From: Alloprevotella tannerae
GTDB lineage: Bacteria; Bacteroidota; Bacteroidia; Bacteroidales; Bacteroidaceae
Assembly: GCA_015259125.1 (NCBI GenBank)
Contig: JABZGR010000019.1
Location: forward strand, 1-39,253
DNA: 39,253 nt
Reading direction: 5' to 3'
Part shown: positions 8,448 through 15,610 of the stretch, piece by piece
Layout of the letters: every line of letters starts with the position of its first letter
How positions within the stretch are numbered: the first letter of the stretch is position 1
Made by a program: the position numbers and the translations under genes
The notes under the pieces: generated by a model
What the model was told of the DNA's origin: nothing
What the model saw: the letters and a program-made list of their open reading frames with translations, nothing else
Databases searched by the model: none

Positions 8448-9242
8448 CTAAATTTCCATTTTCAATCTAAAAGCCGCCTGGTCTCCTAAAAGGTCTTTTG
8501 ACGGCATCCTAAAAGCAGAAAGACAATATACCCATTCTTCATCTTGCCAAGGAAAGAACAAAGCCCCACCTCCTCTTACAGCCTTAGACCCTGACACTGT
8601 ATCAGAATTTAGCTCGAGGTTAACGGTGAAATCATTAGAGCACCACTCTCCGAAATAGAGACCATATAAACCAAAATCATTGCAGTTCAGATCTGTTAAA
8701 GAGGACAAATCCCAGGATAACCATTTCTCTAATTCAGATTCAGTAGGAAGGGTGTTGCCAAAACAGAACAATGAGTGCTTTCCACCTCTGCAGGCATATT
8801 CCCATTCTTCCTCATTAGGAATCTTTGATGATAAGTTCGTAGCAATACTTTCTGCCAAAGCATAATCACAGAAAAAAGGGCTATAATCGTCCCCATCGAC
8901 CTTGATGGATTTACCCAAAAGATAGTTGTAGTTGAGTATATGACAATTTAATACGGGAGTTATACTAAGTAAGAACGGACGAAGTTGTACTTTTCGCACA
9001 GGTCGCATTTCTTCAATCGATATATTAGGCGTTTCTGTCAACTTCTGAATTTGTATATATTCTTCCTCTGAGAACCCCATGGTATATTCTCCTCTCGGAA
9101 TATAAATGAATACAATACCAGTATCCAAATCTTTAAAACGTGGTAAATTTACGTTATTCAGATGATCGTCTGATAAAGAAGAAAATCTATCTCCAAACTT
9201 TTCTTCTACAGACTTTATTGCTTTTGTGTGATGACTTACCAT
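8448..9242 (-). CDS. Formylglycine-generating-enzyme-like (SUMF1 fold) protein, probably non-catalytic
   Basis: 264 residues. The FGE/SUMF1 fold is shown by FIYIPRGEYTMGFSEEEY (near 45-62), VRKVQLRPFLLSITPV, IPNEEEWEYACRGG (family: LPTEAEWEYAARGG), NDFGLYGLYFGEWCSNDF (family: NxxGLYDMxGNVWEW) and AVRGGGALFFPW...SAFR. Of the two active-site cysteines of true FGE, one position is kept (VYCLSAFR) and the other appears to be Phe, so enzyme activity is unlikely. FGE-like domains occur as accessory or immunity proteins in polymorphic-toxin loci, and the location here supports that. There is no signal peptide. The next gene upstream ends 18 bases away (9261), so the two are probably co-transcribed. 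Confidence 0.82.
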   Translation of the reverse strand: MVSHHTKAIKSVEEKFGDRFSSLSDDHLNNVNLPRFKDLDTGIVFIYIPRGEYTMGFSEEEYIQIQKLTETPNISIEEMRPVRKVQLRPFLLSITPVLNCHILNYNYLLGKSIKVDGDDYSPFFCDYALAESIATNLSSKIPNEEEWEYACRGGKHSLFCFGNTLPTESELEKWLSWDLSSLTDLNCNDFGLYGLYFGEWCSNDFTVNLELNSDTVSGSKAVRGGGALFFPWQDEEWVYCLSAFRMPSKDLLGDQAAFRLKMEI

Positions 9243-9260
9243 AATAATCGGCTTTGTTTA

Positions 9261-9608
9261 TTAAATCCATCTTTTGGTAGACTTTAGCTTAGAGTAATAC
9301 TCAATATCCTGCTGTACGATTGTCTGTGTAGCAAGCAATCGATTTAATATCTCTTCAGAAATTTCCTCGTCCTCTGCGCACCCGGTGTTTTTTGCTAAGA
9401 GCATGAGTGCTTCATTGATAAGGGTGCTTTTGTTGGAAATCAGTATTGTATCATCACGTTTTACTTGAACAATCAGCTCCTCTATTCGTTGTTTATTGAA
9501 CTTGTTTGCTTGAAAATCCTCCTCATCAGAATTATAATCTATATTGTAATAATCTTCTAAGATAGATTTTATTCTTTCGAGCTCTTTGAAATAATATGTC
9601 TCTTTCAT
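9261..9608 (-). CDS. Small acidic hypothetical protein of the immunity island
   Basis: 115 residues, acidic and mostly helical (LERIKSILEDYYNIDYNSDE, EEISEEILNRLLATQTIVQQ), with no signal peptide or membrane segment. I do not recognise the family. The gap of 18 bases to the FGE-like gene suggests one transcript. A pseudogene fragment lies upstream at 9688-10021. Role as immunity protein is inferred only from position and character. Confidence 0.65.
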   Translation of the reverse strand: MKETYYFKELERIKSILEDYYNIDYNSDEEDFQANKFNKQRIEELIVQVKRDDTILISNKSTLINEALMLLAKNTGCAEDEEISEEILNRLLATQTIVQQDIEYYSKLKSTKRWI

Positions 9609-9645
9609 TTTCTAATGCTTTCCTCCATTTAGGAATTATTCTAAG

Positions 9646-9675
9646 CTCCCTTCATCTATATGTCCCTGAAGGGAG
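9646..9675 (-). other. Hairpin upstream of the 9261-9608 gene
   Basis: CTCCCTTC (9646-9653) pairs with GAAGGGAG (9668-9675). No T-run follows on either strand, so I do not call it a terminator. Confidence 0.4.
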
Positions 9676-9687
9676 TAATTATCAGAA

Positions 9688-10021
9688 CTACTTTGGGCTA
9701 AATGGTTGTACTATATAATGTCTTTTTCTTCTTGTTTCTATTTGTTGCTCTATGACAAAGATAAACCCTAAAACATCTAACTCTATGATAGAATTATAAA
9801 CTTGGCCATAAAATGTCGGGTTCCAACAGTTAACCTAATCGGGCCTTACGATATGTATACGCCTATATTTGAACCATAGTAGAAAAAATGATTGTCCTGC
9901 AAATTCGTCTCTTCGTCCTAGTATATCCTTAGTACTTAAACAGAATAAAGTCAACGTAGCGTGAAAACTAGATTGGAGATATACAAAAAGAAGGCCATAG
10001 CTTAATGCTCTATCTTGGGTT
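9688..10021 (-). pseudogene. Interrupted coding remnant
   Basis: One minus-strand frame is open from about 10107 to 9688 except for a TAG at 9835-9837. The part after the TAG reads NPTFYGQVYNSIIELDVLGF, then IFVIEQQIETRRKRHYIVQP and FSPK before the final stop. The part before it contains KDILGRRDEFAGQSFFLLWF and RIHIVRPD. The upstream end overlaps the gene at 10022-10366 in another frame and lacks a credible start. The composition is protein-like, so I read the roughly 330-base gap as a decayed gene, possibly a toxin or an old immunity gene. I recognise no family. Confidence 0.4.
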
Positions 10022-10366
10022 TCAAAACCATTTAAAGGGAGTGTGAAATTTCTTTTCCTTAATGCAATCATCATACCATACGTTATAGTCGGTTGGTATT
10101 TGAGCACTAACTCCTTTCAGCCAATATTGTTCACCATAAGCTCCTAACATTGCCCAATGGTATTCTGTTTCATGATTTAAGCATATAATGTCATCATAAT
10201 CTTCTGGTCTCTTATAGTAATGTTTTTTTAGAATTTCATCTGCCTCTTCGGTTGTTTTATGTACATACTTCATCAGTATGCATCTGATGATAAATAACCA
10301 TGCATTATAATACATACCAACCTTTTCGCCTGTCTTGTTGTCCGAAAAAACTAATATCTCTTCCAT
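10022..10366 (-). CDS. Small hypothetical protein of the immunity island
   Basis: 114 residues, soluble, rich in aromatic residues (KVGMYYNAWLFIIRCILMKY, YHWAMLGAYGEQYWL, DYNVWYDDCI, FHTPFKWF). No family recognised. The upstream gene ends 7 bases before its ATG, so the pair is almost certainly co-transcribed and may act together. The C-terminal WF end and the aromatic content resemble other small binding proteins of such islands, but that is only an impression. Confidence 0.68.
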   Translation of the reverse strand: MEEILVFSDNKTGEKVGMYYNAWLFIIRCILMKYVHKTTEEADEILKKHYYKRPEDYDDIICLNHETEYHWAMLGAYGEQYWLKGVSAQIPTDYNVWYDDCIKEKKFHTPFKWF

Positions 10367-10373
10367 GTATCTT

Positions 10374-11462
10374 TTAGTTGTAGCAATTGTAAATATCGTC
10401 TATACTGTTCAGATCTTCAATAGACATTCCATTGGGTGTTATTCCTGCATAGAGGAGCGCGTAAGTGTGGGTGCGATACTCTTTTGATAGTAAATTATAA
10501 AAATATAATTGTATTTCAGTTAGATGCTTTTTATCTATCAATATACCTTTGCCAAGATATTCTTGAAATAAAATGCTACTCAAATCTTCTAGCATAAACC
10601 TATGGGGTGGAAAATCGAATTCTTCGTCAAGGTTCATTTTTCTAATTGTATCGTATCCATTCATTATTTGCTTGATAGAGTATTCTTGATAGCTTACGTC
10701 TTTATATAAACTATCCATCATCAATGCTGATGTCGCCAAAACACATTCATAACCATTTCCCCATACAAATGAATGTTGTTTGGGTGTAGAAAGGGAAGTA
10801 ATCGCAAGTTCTTTGTCAAACTCCAATCGATTTATACATAAACCCAAATTAGTAATACTATCCTGTTGGGTGGTAATGTTTAATTCGCGGATTTTTAAAT
10901 TTGGATTTTTGAAACTCATCAATCCACATGCAAAAAGCGACTCTCTTATATTTTGTAAGTTAGCATTATGCATCAACGTTTCAAAAGTTTTTTGACTGTC
11001 GTCTAATGCAGATTTATAAAAAATAACTTCTGGCGTTTGCGCTTCAATATTGTCTGCAAATACCCTTTTTACGAAGGATTGAAATCGCTTGTAAAATTTA
11101 AACTCGTCAGAATATTGTGAAGACAATTTCGGCGCAGCAATCTGATATTCTATAGGTTGTACTAAGATAGAATTTTCGTCTCGAATAAACTCTTGAAACA
11201 TATAGCCTAAGAAGTTTAGAATCTCATTTTTATATTGAGTCTTTCCTCCTTGGAGAATGTTGCACTCTATAACTTCAATGACAGGTTCTATTACGTTATA
11301 TATTTTAAATTGATGCTTTATGTTGGGCGCTAAATCGTTATAAAGGAAATACTCAATATCTTCCGACGAGTCTTCGTCAGAAAATAAATAGTCTAATTGA
11401 GAAGGAATTTCTTCAATAGCCTCCTTGTTCGGTGCTTGATAATGTTGCCAATTTATGTTCAT
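10374..11462 (-). CDS. HEAT-like helical-repeat protein, probable immunity protein
   Basis: With the ATG at 11460-11462 the protein has 362 residues; an ATG at 11468 or an upstream start at 11489 is possible. I prefer 11462 because it overlaps the stop of the upstream gene as ATGA, a typical coupling signal. The N-terminus (INWQHYQAPNKEAIEEIPSQ, then LDYLFSDEDSSEDIEYFLYN and a segment ending IEPVIEVIE) matches the pattern of HEAT-type immunity proteins: W, a helix, a short loop with D/S, a helix, then a 'Y-x-(V/A)-x-x-(P/I)-(F/V)' helix. The remainder is all-helical. There is no signal peptide. Function by context: protects against a toxin. Confidence 0.72.
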   Translation of the reverse strand: MNINWQHYQAPNKEAIEEIPSQLDYLFSDEDSSEDIEYFLYNDLAPNIKHQFKIYNVIEPVIEVIECNILQGGKTQYKNEILNFLGYMFQEFIRDENSILVQPIEYQIAAPKLSSQYSDEFKFYKRFQSFVKRVFADNIEAQTPEVIFYKSALDDSQKTFETLMHNANLQNIRESLFACGLMSFKNPNLKIRELNITTQQDSITNLGLCINRLEFDKELAITSLSTPKQHSFVWGNGYECVLATSALMMDSLYKDVSYQEYSIKQIMNGYDTIRKMNLDEEFDFPPHRFMLEDLSSILFQEYLGKGILIDKKHLTEIQLYFYNLLSKEYRTHTYALLYAGITPNGMSIEDLNSIDDIYNCYN

Positions 11463-11734
11463 TTCCATATTTGATAATCGGGACGACAAAAGCCGGTTAT
11501 TAAATCCAGAATTTCATTCACAAATTCAGAGCTATCTTGATTGTCTTCTGATATCTTTTGAAAGAAACACAAAACTTCTTCTTTACTCTTTCCTGCGTTT
11601 TTATAGGCAGATAAAATATTTCTATATTTCAGATAAAACTCTATTGGCAAGTTTTCAACATCTGTATATTTTGTCTGCCAATCTTTAATATCTGACGAAA
11701 TTAAAAGAGCATTCTCTTTATCTAACTTGAACAT
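11459..11734 (-). CDS. Small hypothetical protein coupled to the HEAT-like gene
   Basis: 91 residues, helical, charged (ENLPIEFYLKYRNILSAYKN, SKEEVLCFFQKISEDNQD). Its TGA overlaps the ATG of the next gene (ATGA at 11459-11462), so the two proteins are likely made in fixed ratio. It may be a small immunity protein of its own or a partner of the HEAT-like protein. No family recognised. Confidence 0.66.
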   Translation of the reverse strand: MFKLDKENALLISSDIKDWQTKYTDVENLPIEFYLKYRNILSAYKNAGKSKEEVLCFFQKISEDNQDSSEFVNEILDLITGFCRPDYQIWK

Positions 11735-11855
11735 AAGTTTTTAACTTGTTATGCAAATGATTCAACGAAACTTGATGTTTTGCTGATTCAGATAACCAAC
11801 TCCTACGGCTTCTGCAATTTCTTTTCCTTTTGTGCTGTACTAAAAAGCCACATTC
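11718..11855 (-). pseudogene. Possible short coding remnant before the 11459-11734 gene
   Basis: An open frame without a start codon reads RRSWLSESAKHQVSLNHLHN, KLKTYVQVR and ends 14 bases inside the next gene. It lies in frame behind the stop codon of the gene at 11856-12491, so it could also be read as a lost extension of that gene. A second frame over the same bases gives GKEIAEAVGVGYLNQQNIKF. The evidence is weak. Confidence 0.2.
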
Positions 11856-12491
11856 TTAAAAAGGAAATATTACTTTCATCTTATTCTCTGCATTGGCATT
11901 CCATTTTATTTGCGTCAGACTATCGTGAGAATACGCTAAGCTAAACCTACTTTTATATAGGTTATTGGGGAAGAAATCTGTATTCTTAAACAACGACTGA
12001 TCTTTATGTTGCCTATCAATAGACACAATATGATTATATTCGTCGTAATGGTATTCTTCTGCTATGTAATTTCCTTTGCTGTCCATATTTAACATGGAGA
12101 GCATCTTCCCATTTTTTACGATTGAACATTGTATATAATCTATTTGCTCAACAATATTAAAACAATAGACCTTAACTTCCGAGCTATGATATTCGAAGAA
12201 GATGTATTGGGCCGGTAAATCGTAATTGTCGGTATAGCCATAAATAGCAATCACTTTATCCTCTCTATCTAGAAAGTGTTGAAACTTTCCACTCTTCTTT
12301 GATGGTGTTTTAGTTATCTTTCGTCCTCTTTTTATATGCTTCCTTTCCAGATCAAAGGGATATATTTCAAAAAGGACTGACGTCCCCCAAATGCAATAAG
12401 CATATTCAAATTCTCTTTTCTGTTTGAACAGAGAGCTTGTATCACCGGAGATCAGATTCCATAAAACTTTTTCTTTCTCTTCTATATTCAT
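11856..12491 (-). CDS. Hypothetical protein of the immunity island
   Basis: 211 residues, soluble and beta-rich: a series of strands with aromatic residues (YAYCIWGTSVLFEIYPFDLE, VIAIYGYTDNYDLPAQYIFF, VKVYCFNIVEQIDYIQCSIV, NYIAEEYHYDEYNHIVSIDR). The last of these recalls YD-type hairpins, but not enough to name the family. Its ATG overlaps the stop of a short coding fragment upstream (ATGA at 12488-12491), the arrangement expected for a toxin end followed by its immunity gene. Confidence 0.66.
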   Translation of the reverse strand: MNIEEKEKVLWNLISGDTSSLFKQKREFEYAYCIWGTSVLFEIYPFDLERKHIKRGRKITKTPSKKSGKFQHFLDREDKVIAIYGYTDNYDLPAQYIFFEYHSSEVKVYCFNIVEQIDYIQCSIVKNGKMLSMLNMDSKGNYIAEEYHYDEYNHIVSIDRQHKDQSLFKNTDFFPNNLYKSRFSLAYSHDSLTQIKWNANAENKMKVIFPF

Positions 12492-12604
12492 TTAGCCTTT
12501 ACATATAAATGTTTTACCATTACTCGATGTTTCCATAATTCAACACAGTTCTTCAATAGATCCTTCATACTAATCGGACTACGTTTCTTCCACGAAGAAG
12601 TTAC
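12488..12604 (-). pseudogene. Possible toxin tail overlapping the 11856-12491 gene
   Basis: An open frame without its own convincing start reads WKKRSPISMKDLLKNCVELW, KHRVMVKHLYVKAK and ends in a TGA that overlaps the next ATG (ATGA). A 26-residue peptide could start at its internal ATG. I read it as the end of a lost gene. Confidence 0.28.
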
Positions 12605-13032
12605 GATAAATCGAAGAACCATTCGAGGAAAGTATTGAAATCGCTCCATTGAGGCTTTAGATTGCCCTTATGAAAGTCGGCTAACGGCTGCCCAAGACTA
12701 AGTTCTAATACTTCGCCGGTCAGTTTGTTGTAGAAGAAACCGCCTTCTCCCTCAAAGCTATCAAGCGGAATATACTCGTTGGGCAGGCTCAATATCGAGC
12801 GCATATTTTCTATTTGGTTGAAATAAGACGAGTTTATGGCAAACCAGCATATATTATATATATCGCTATACCTACCAGAGAATGTTACAGCATTGGTATA
12901 AAGATGAAACCGGGCAAAGGGTGTCTCAAAGTTAATCCCTAAGTCTGACATTACTTTTCGATAGTTTGCATCTTCTGTTGTATCATATAAACCTGTTTCG
13001 ACCAAATACTCTTTTAATTTTTCTGATAACAT
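12601..13032 (-). CDS. SUKH (SMI1/KNR4) family immunity protein
   Basis: 143 residues. The second half shows the SUKH pattern: LPNEYIPLDSFEGEGGFFYN, KLTGEVLELSLGQ, then PQWSDFNTFLEWFF (family: 'Y..L..fEGEGgffYNk.TgeV..l' and 'W.sFn.FLeWff'). SUKH proteins are the largest immunity superfamily of polymorphic toxins and bind their toxin directly, blocking its active site or access to its substrate. Length is usual for the family. The start overlaps the end of a broken coding fragment (13014-13199), as expected when a toxin gene precedes its immunity gene. Confidence 0.85.
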   Translation of the reverse strand: MLSEKLKEYLVETGLYDTTEDANYRKVMSDLGINFETPFARFHLYTNAVTFSGRYSDIYNICWFAINSSYFNQIENMRSILSLPNEYIPLDSFEGEGGFFYNKLTGEVLELSLGQPLADFHKGNLKPQWSDFNTFLEWFFDLS

Positions 13033-13199
13033 AGTTCTTGCATTTTTAATTCAGCGTCTGCTCTTTGTCTTGCATAAGCCTTTCTATCAGTTCCAAACAG
13101 TTCTCAATTTGTAGGATGCTCTGGATGGATATTTAGTAAATAAGAATGCCGTGCGTTGCTTTTATTATACTTTTGATGTGTTGATGCAGACCACTCCAA
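13014..13199 (-). pseudogene. Toxin tail remnant overlapping the SUKH gene
   Basis: A minus-strand frame with one in-frame TGA (13104-13106) reads WSASTHQKYNKSNARHSYLL, NIHPEHPTN, stop, ELFGTDRKAYARQRADAELK and ends 18 bases inside the SUKH gene. There is no start codon. The sequence before and after the stop is protein-like and continuous, and its position is where the C-terminus of the cognate toxin should be. Family not recognised. Confidence 0.42.
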
Positions 13200-13233
13200 T
13201 CATGACCCTATTATATTTTGCTTCTGCAGCGAT

Positions 13234-13821
13234 TCAGTCAATCTTAAAAACGCTGTTTAAGAACAAAAAGATCTCTTCATTAACATCCAGCTTATAATCA
13301 AATTCATTATTCCGAGTTTCTATCTTAATCGTCTCATTGCATAATGACATTTGCTGTATGGCTTCTCTGGTGAACTGTGGCTTGTTTTTTACGACAAAGT
13401 ATTGTTCCCCTTCATTGAATATCCTGATGGAATCAATGATATTGTAATCTTTCGCCTTGCTTATATAAAGATGTTCCAACTTGTCGCCGGTAAAAAATAA
13501 ATCTATTTTGTCGAGGTCTTTAGTGCTTAGAACGTTTCTCCCTGTGTCCATTACAAGCTTAAATCCTAACATATTAACCTGAAAGTCTGTATGTATGGTA
13601 ATGAGTGCCGACTCCTGCCCGACATTACAAGTCAAGCTTCTTTTATCAACATCCAAGTCTATAAATTCTACTGTCGTAAGTACAGATTGACCGTGAGGAT
13701 TCAGATCGACCTTAAACCCATCATTAAGTCTATTTGTAAACTTCAATCCTGATGAAACAATAAGTTCCTCAAGGTTAGGATTATAATAAAATAGGAAATC
13801 CTGTGCTTCAATTTGTTTCAA
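13234..13821 (-). CDS. Hypothetical protein, first gene of the immunity island
   Basis: 195 residues if translation starts at the TTG at 13819-13821; no ATG is found in frame upstream before the stop, so either a TTG/CTG start is used or the 5' end has been lost. The protein is soluble and beta-rich with alternating strands (GFKVDLNPHGQSVLTTVEFI, VNMLGFKLVMDTGRNVLS, LFFTGDKLEHLYIS, EEIFLFLNSVFKID at the end). No family recognised. It is nearest to the only promoter-like signal of the island and may be the first gene of a long transcript. Confidence 0.6.
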   Translation of the reverse strand: MKQIEAQDFLFYYNPNLEELIVSSGLKFTNRLNDGFKVDLNPHGQSVLTTVEFIDLDVDKRSLTCNVGQESALITIHTDFQVNMLGFKLVMDTGRNVLSTKDLDKIDLFFTGDKLEHLYISKAKDYNIIDSIRIFNEGEQYFVVKNKPQFTREAIQQMSLCNETIKIETRNNEFDYKLDVNEEIFLFLNSVFKID

Positions 13822-13873
13822 ATCCGTTGTTTTATGTCTCAGATTGAATCGTCAGAAAATTCTCTGAGGTTAA

Positions 13874-13888
13874 TGTTCGACAAAGATA
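13874..13888 (-). promoter_or_regulatory. Candidate promoter of the immunity island (-7 box)
   Basis: On the minus strand TATCTTTG (13881-13888) fits the Bacteroidetes -7 box TAnnTTTG exactly. No TTTG box at the right distance upstream is seen, so the call rests on one element. Confidence 0.45.
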
Positions 13889-13966
13889 ATGGGCCGTTTT
13901 CATTTTCCCGCAGCTTTTGCAAATAAGTTTTATTCTTCTGTATCTTTTCTAATACTCTTTGTTTCA

Positions 13967-14076
13967 GTCTCTACGTGCAGAGATTGCTGTTTCTACTTGC
14001 TGAGACCTGCGTCTCTACGTGCAGATACTACTGCCTCAACGCGTAGAGATACTGATACTCTCCGTGTCTGTGTTCG
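13967..14076. repeat. Array B: five tandem units of exactly 22 bp
   Basis: Units start at 13967, 13989, 14011, 14033 and 14055. The best-kept core is GTCTCTACGTGCAGAGAT; unit 2 has GTTTCTACTTGCTGAGAC and unit 4 CCTCAACGCGTAGAGA. The first four units match well, the fifth weakly. Each good unit is an imperfect palindrome (TCTCT..AGAGA). It lies between the divergent immunity island and the metallopeptidase gene. Confidence 0.88.
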
Positions 14077-14141
14077 GAGGGCTAAGCCCAACTAAGCTTT
14101 TCTGTCTTTACGGACGTATGAGACTTTATAAAAGAAGAAGG

Positions 14142-14207
14142 AAAAAGTACTATCGATTTGATTAAAAAGTACTATTATTTTCTTCAAAAAAGCGTTGAAA
14201 GGCGAGG
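14142..14207. repeat. Array B2: 22-bp periodic repeat upstream of the metallopeptidase gene
   Basis: AAAAAGTACTAT occurs at 14142 and again at 14164, and the A-run recurs at 14186 (AAAAAAG): spacings 22 and 22. The unit sequence differs completely from array B, 70 bases away, but the period is the same. It overlaps the region where the promoter of the 14262 gene must lie. Confidence 0.65.
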
Positions 14208-14261
14208 AATTGGCATATTGCTTGCTATGTTGCTTCTGAAATCAATAAAATAAAAATACCT

Positions 14262-14948
14262 ATGAGTTTCGCTTGGATCATATTCATCCTCGTAGCTTTA
14301 TTGAGTTATGCAGTTCAGTATAATTTGCGCAATAAGTTTGAGCGCTATTCTCACGAATTGTTGGCTTCCGGACTGAGTGGCGCAGAAGTGGCGAAAAAGA
14401 TGTTGCAAGAGAATGGTATTTATGACGTTATTGTCACGGCGACGCCCGGTTCGTTGACCGACCATTATAACCCCGAGAATAAGACTGTCAATTTGAGTAC
14501 AGAGGTTTACAATGGCCGCTCCGTAGCTGCTGCTGCAGTAGCGGCCCACGAATGTGGACACGCCATACAACACGCCCGAGCTTATGCCCCTTTGACGTTG
14601 CGCTCGGCACTCGTGCCGGTGGTTAGTTTTACTTCGCAATGGATGCATTGGGTTTTGCTTGCCGGCATCCTTTTGGTGCAGATTGTTCCGGCAATCCTCC
14701 TTGTCGGTATCGTCCTCTTCGCTCTGACGACTTTGTTTAGTTTAGTGACGCTCCCCGTAGAGATTGATGCGAGTCGCCGTGCCGTCAATTGGGTCCGGTC
14801 GGCCGGCGTTGTCACGCAGCAAGAATATCCCGACGCCGTTGATGCTTTGCGCTCAGCAGCCTATACCTACGTTATCGCCGCTTTAAGCTCTTTGGCTACG
14901 TTGATCTACTATATAATGGAATATGCAGGTGCTACCCGTAGAGGCTAA
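14262..14948 (+). CDS. YugP-type membrane zinc metallopeptidase
   Basis: 228 residues of the family COG2738 (YugP-like). The zinc motif is AAHECGHAIQH (HExxH near residue 92). There is a membrane segment at the N-terminus (FAWIIFILVALLSYAVQY), two close together in the middle (WMHWVLLAGILLVQIVPAIL and onward), and one at the C-terminus (TYVIAALSSLATLIYYIMEY). Length is normal for the family. The cellular substrate is not known. It is a single gene; the tRNA-Gln gene follows on the opposite strand 45 bases away. Confidence 0.9.
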   Translation: MSFAWIIFILVALLSYAVQYNLRNKFERYSHELLASGLSGAEVAKKMLQENGIYDVIVTATPGSLTDHYNPENKTVNLSTEVYNGRSVAAAAVAAHECGHAIQHARAYAPLTLRSALVPVVSFTSQWMHWVLLAGILLVQIVPAILLVGIVLFALTTLFSLVTLPVEIDASRRAVNWVRSAGVVTQQEYPDAVDALRSAAYTYVIAALSSLATLIYYIMEYAGATRRG

Positions 14949-14993
14949 CATAAAAAACGATGCTCTGATCGCAGAACATCGCTTTACTAAGTG

Positions 14994-15064
14994 TTGGGGT
15001 ACTCGGATTCGAACCAAGAATGACAGGACCAGAATCTGTAGTGTTACCATTACACCATACCCCA
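14994..15064 (-). tRNA. tRNA-Gln (anticodon CTG)
   Basis: 71 nucleotides on the minus strand. Acceptor stem TGGGGTA/TACCCCA, D arm TGGTGTAATGGTAACAC, T arm with GGTTCGAATCC, discriminator A, no encoded CCA. The anticodon loop is TTCTGGT, giving CTG. The pair closing the anticodon stem (31/39) is A opposite C, a mismatch in an otherwise good stem (ACAG/CTGT). Confidence 0.95.
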
Positions 15065-15106
15065 AAAGCATTAAATGTGCAATGAAAAAATCCTCAAATG
15101 CGGATG

Positions 15107-15138
15107 CAAAGATAGCGTCTTTGTTTTGAAAAGCCAAA
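15107..15138 (-). promoter_or_regulatory. Promoter of tRNA-Gln
   Basis: On the minus strand TTTGG (15134-15138), 19 bases, then TATCTTTG (15107-15114): a complete Bacteroidetes sigma-ABfr promoter. Confidence 0.85.
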
Positions 15139-15208
15139 GCTCCCTCTGCTTTTTTCTAATTTCGTCGCAATTTTTGCCGGCATCGCGTTTCTAATATGAA
15201 TTAATGCG

Positions 15209-15216
15209 TAATTTTG
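15209..15216 (+). promoter_or_regulatory. Candidate -7 box of the rsfS-ftsH-cdsA operon
   Basis: TAATTTTG fits TAnnTTTG and lies 33 bases before the rsfS start. No clear -33 box is seen (only TTTC in about the right place). Confidence 0.5.
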
Positions 15217-15249
15217 CGCTCAATCCAAACAACTTATACATTATAATAG

Positions 15250-15609
15250 ATGAATTCCACTCCCGAAATAGTAAATACGATTGTTCAAGGTATGCAGGAG
15301 AAAAAAGCTTTCGATGTTACCATCGTAGATCTCCGCAAGATTGATACAGCGCCCGCAGAATATTTTGTTTTGTGCAATGCCGGCAGCCCGCAGCAAGTAG
15401 AAGCTGTCGCAGGGTCGGTGAGCGACGAGACGCGCAAGGCGCTCAATGAGCGTCCGGCCGCAGCTGTAGGCTTAGACAACGCACAATGGGTGGCAATGGA
15501 TTACGGCACGGTGATGGTGCACATATTTCTGCCCGAGATGCGTGAGTTTTATGCCCTCGAAAGCCTCTGGGAAGACGCTGAGATAAAAGAAATCCCTAAT
15601 CAAGATTGA
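15250..15609 (+). CDS. rsfS: Ribosome silencing factor RsfS
   Basis: 119 residues, the usual length. Family motifs seen: KKAFDVTIVDLRKID (family: 'kkaeDIvvLDlrkls'), AEYFVLCNAGSPQQVEAVA (family: 'aDyfVIctGnS.rQvqAia') and WVAMDYGTVMVHIFLPEMRE (family: 'WvllDyGdvVVHvF..e.Re'). RsfS binds ribosomal protein uL14 on the large subunit and prevents joining of the subunits when nutrients are scarce. It is the first gene of an operon, with ftsH one base behind its stop; this order is common in the Bacteroidetes. Confidence 0.95.
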   Translation: MNSTPEIVNTIVQGMQEKKAFDVTIVDLRKIDTAPAEYFVLCNAGSPQQVEAVAGSVSDETRKALNERPAAAVGLDNAQWVAMDYGTVMVHIFLPEMREFYALESLWEDAEIKEIPNQD

Positions 15610-15610
15610 A

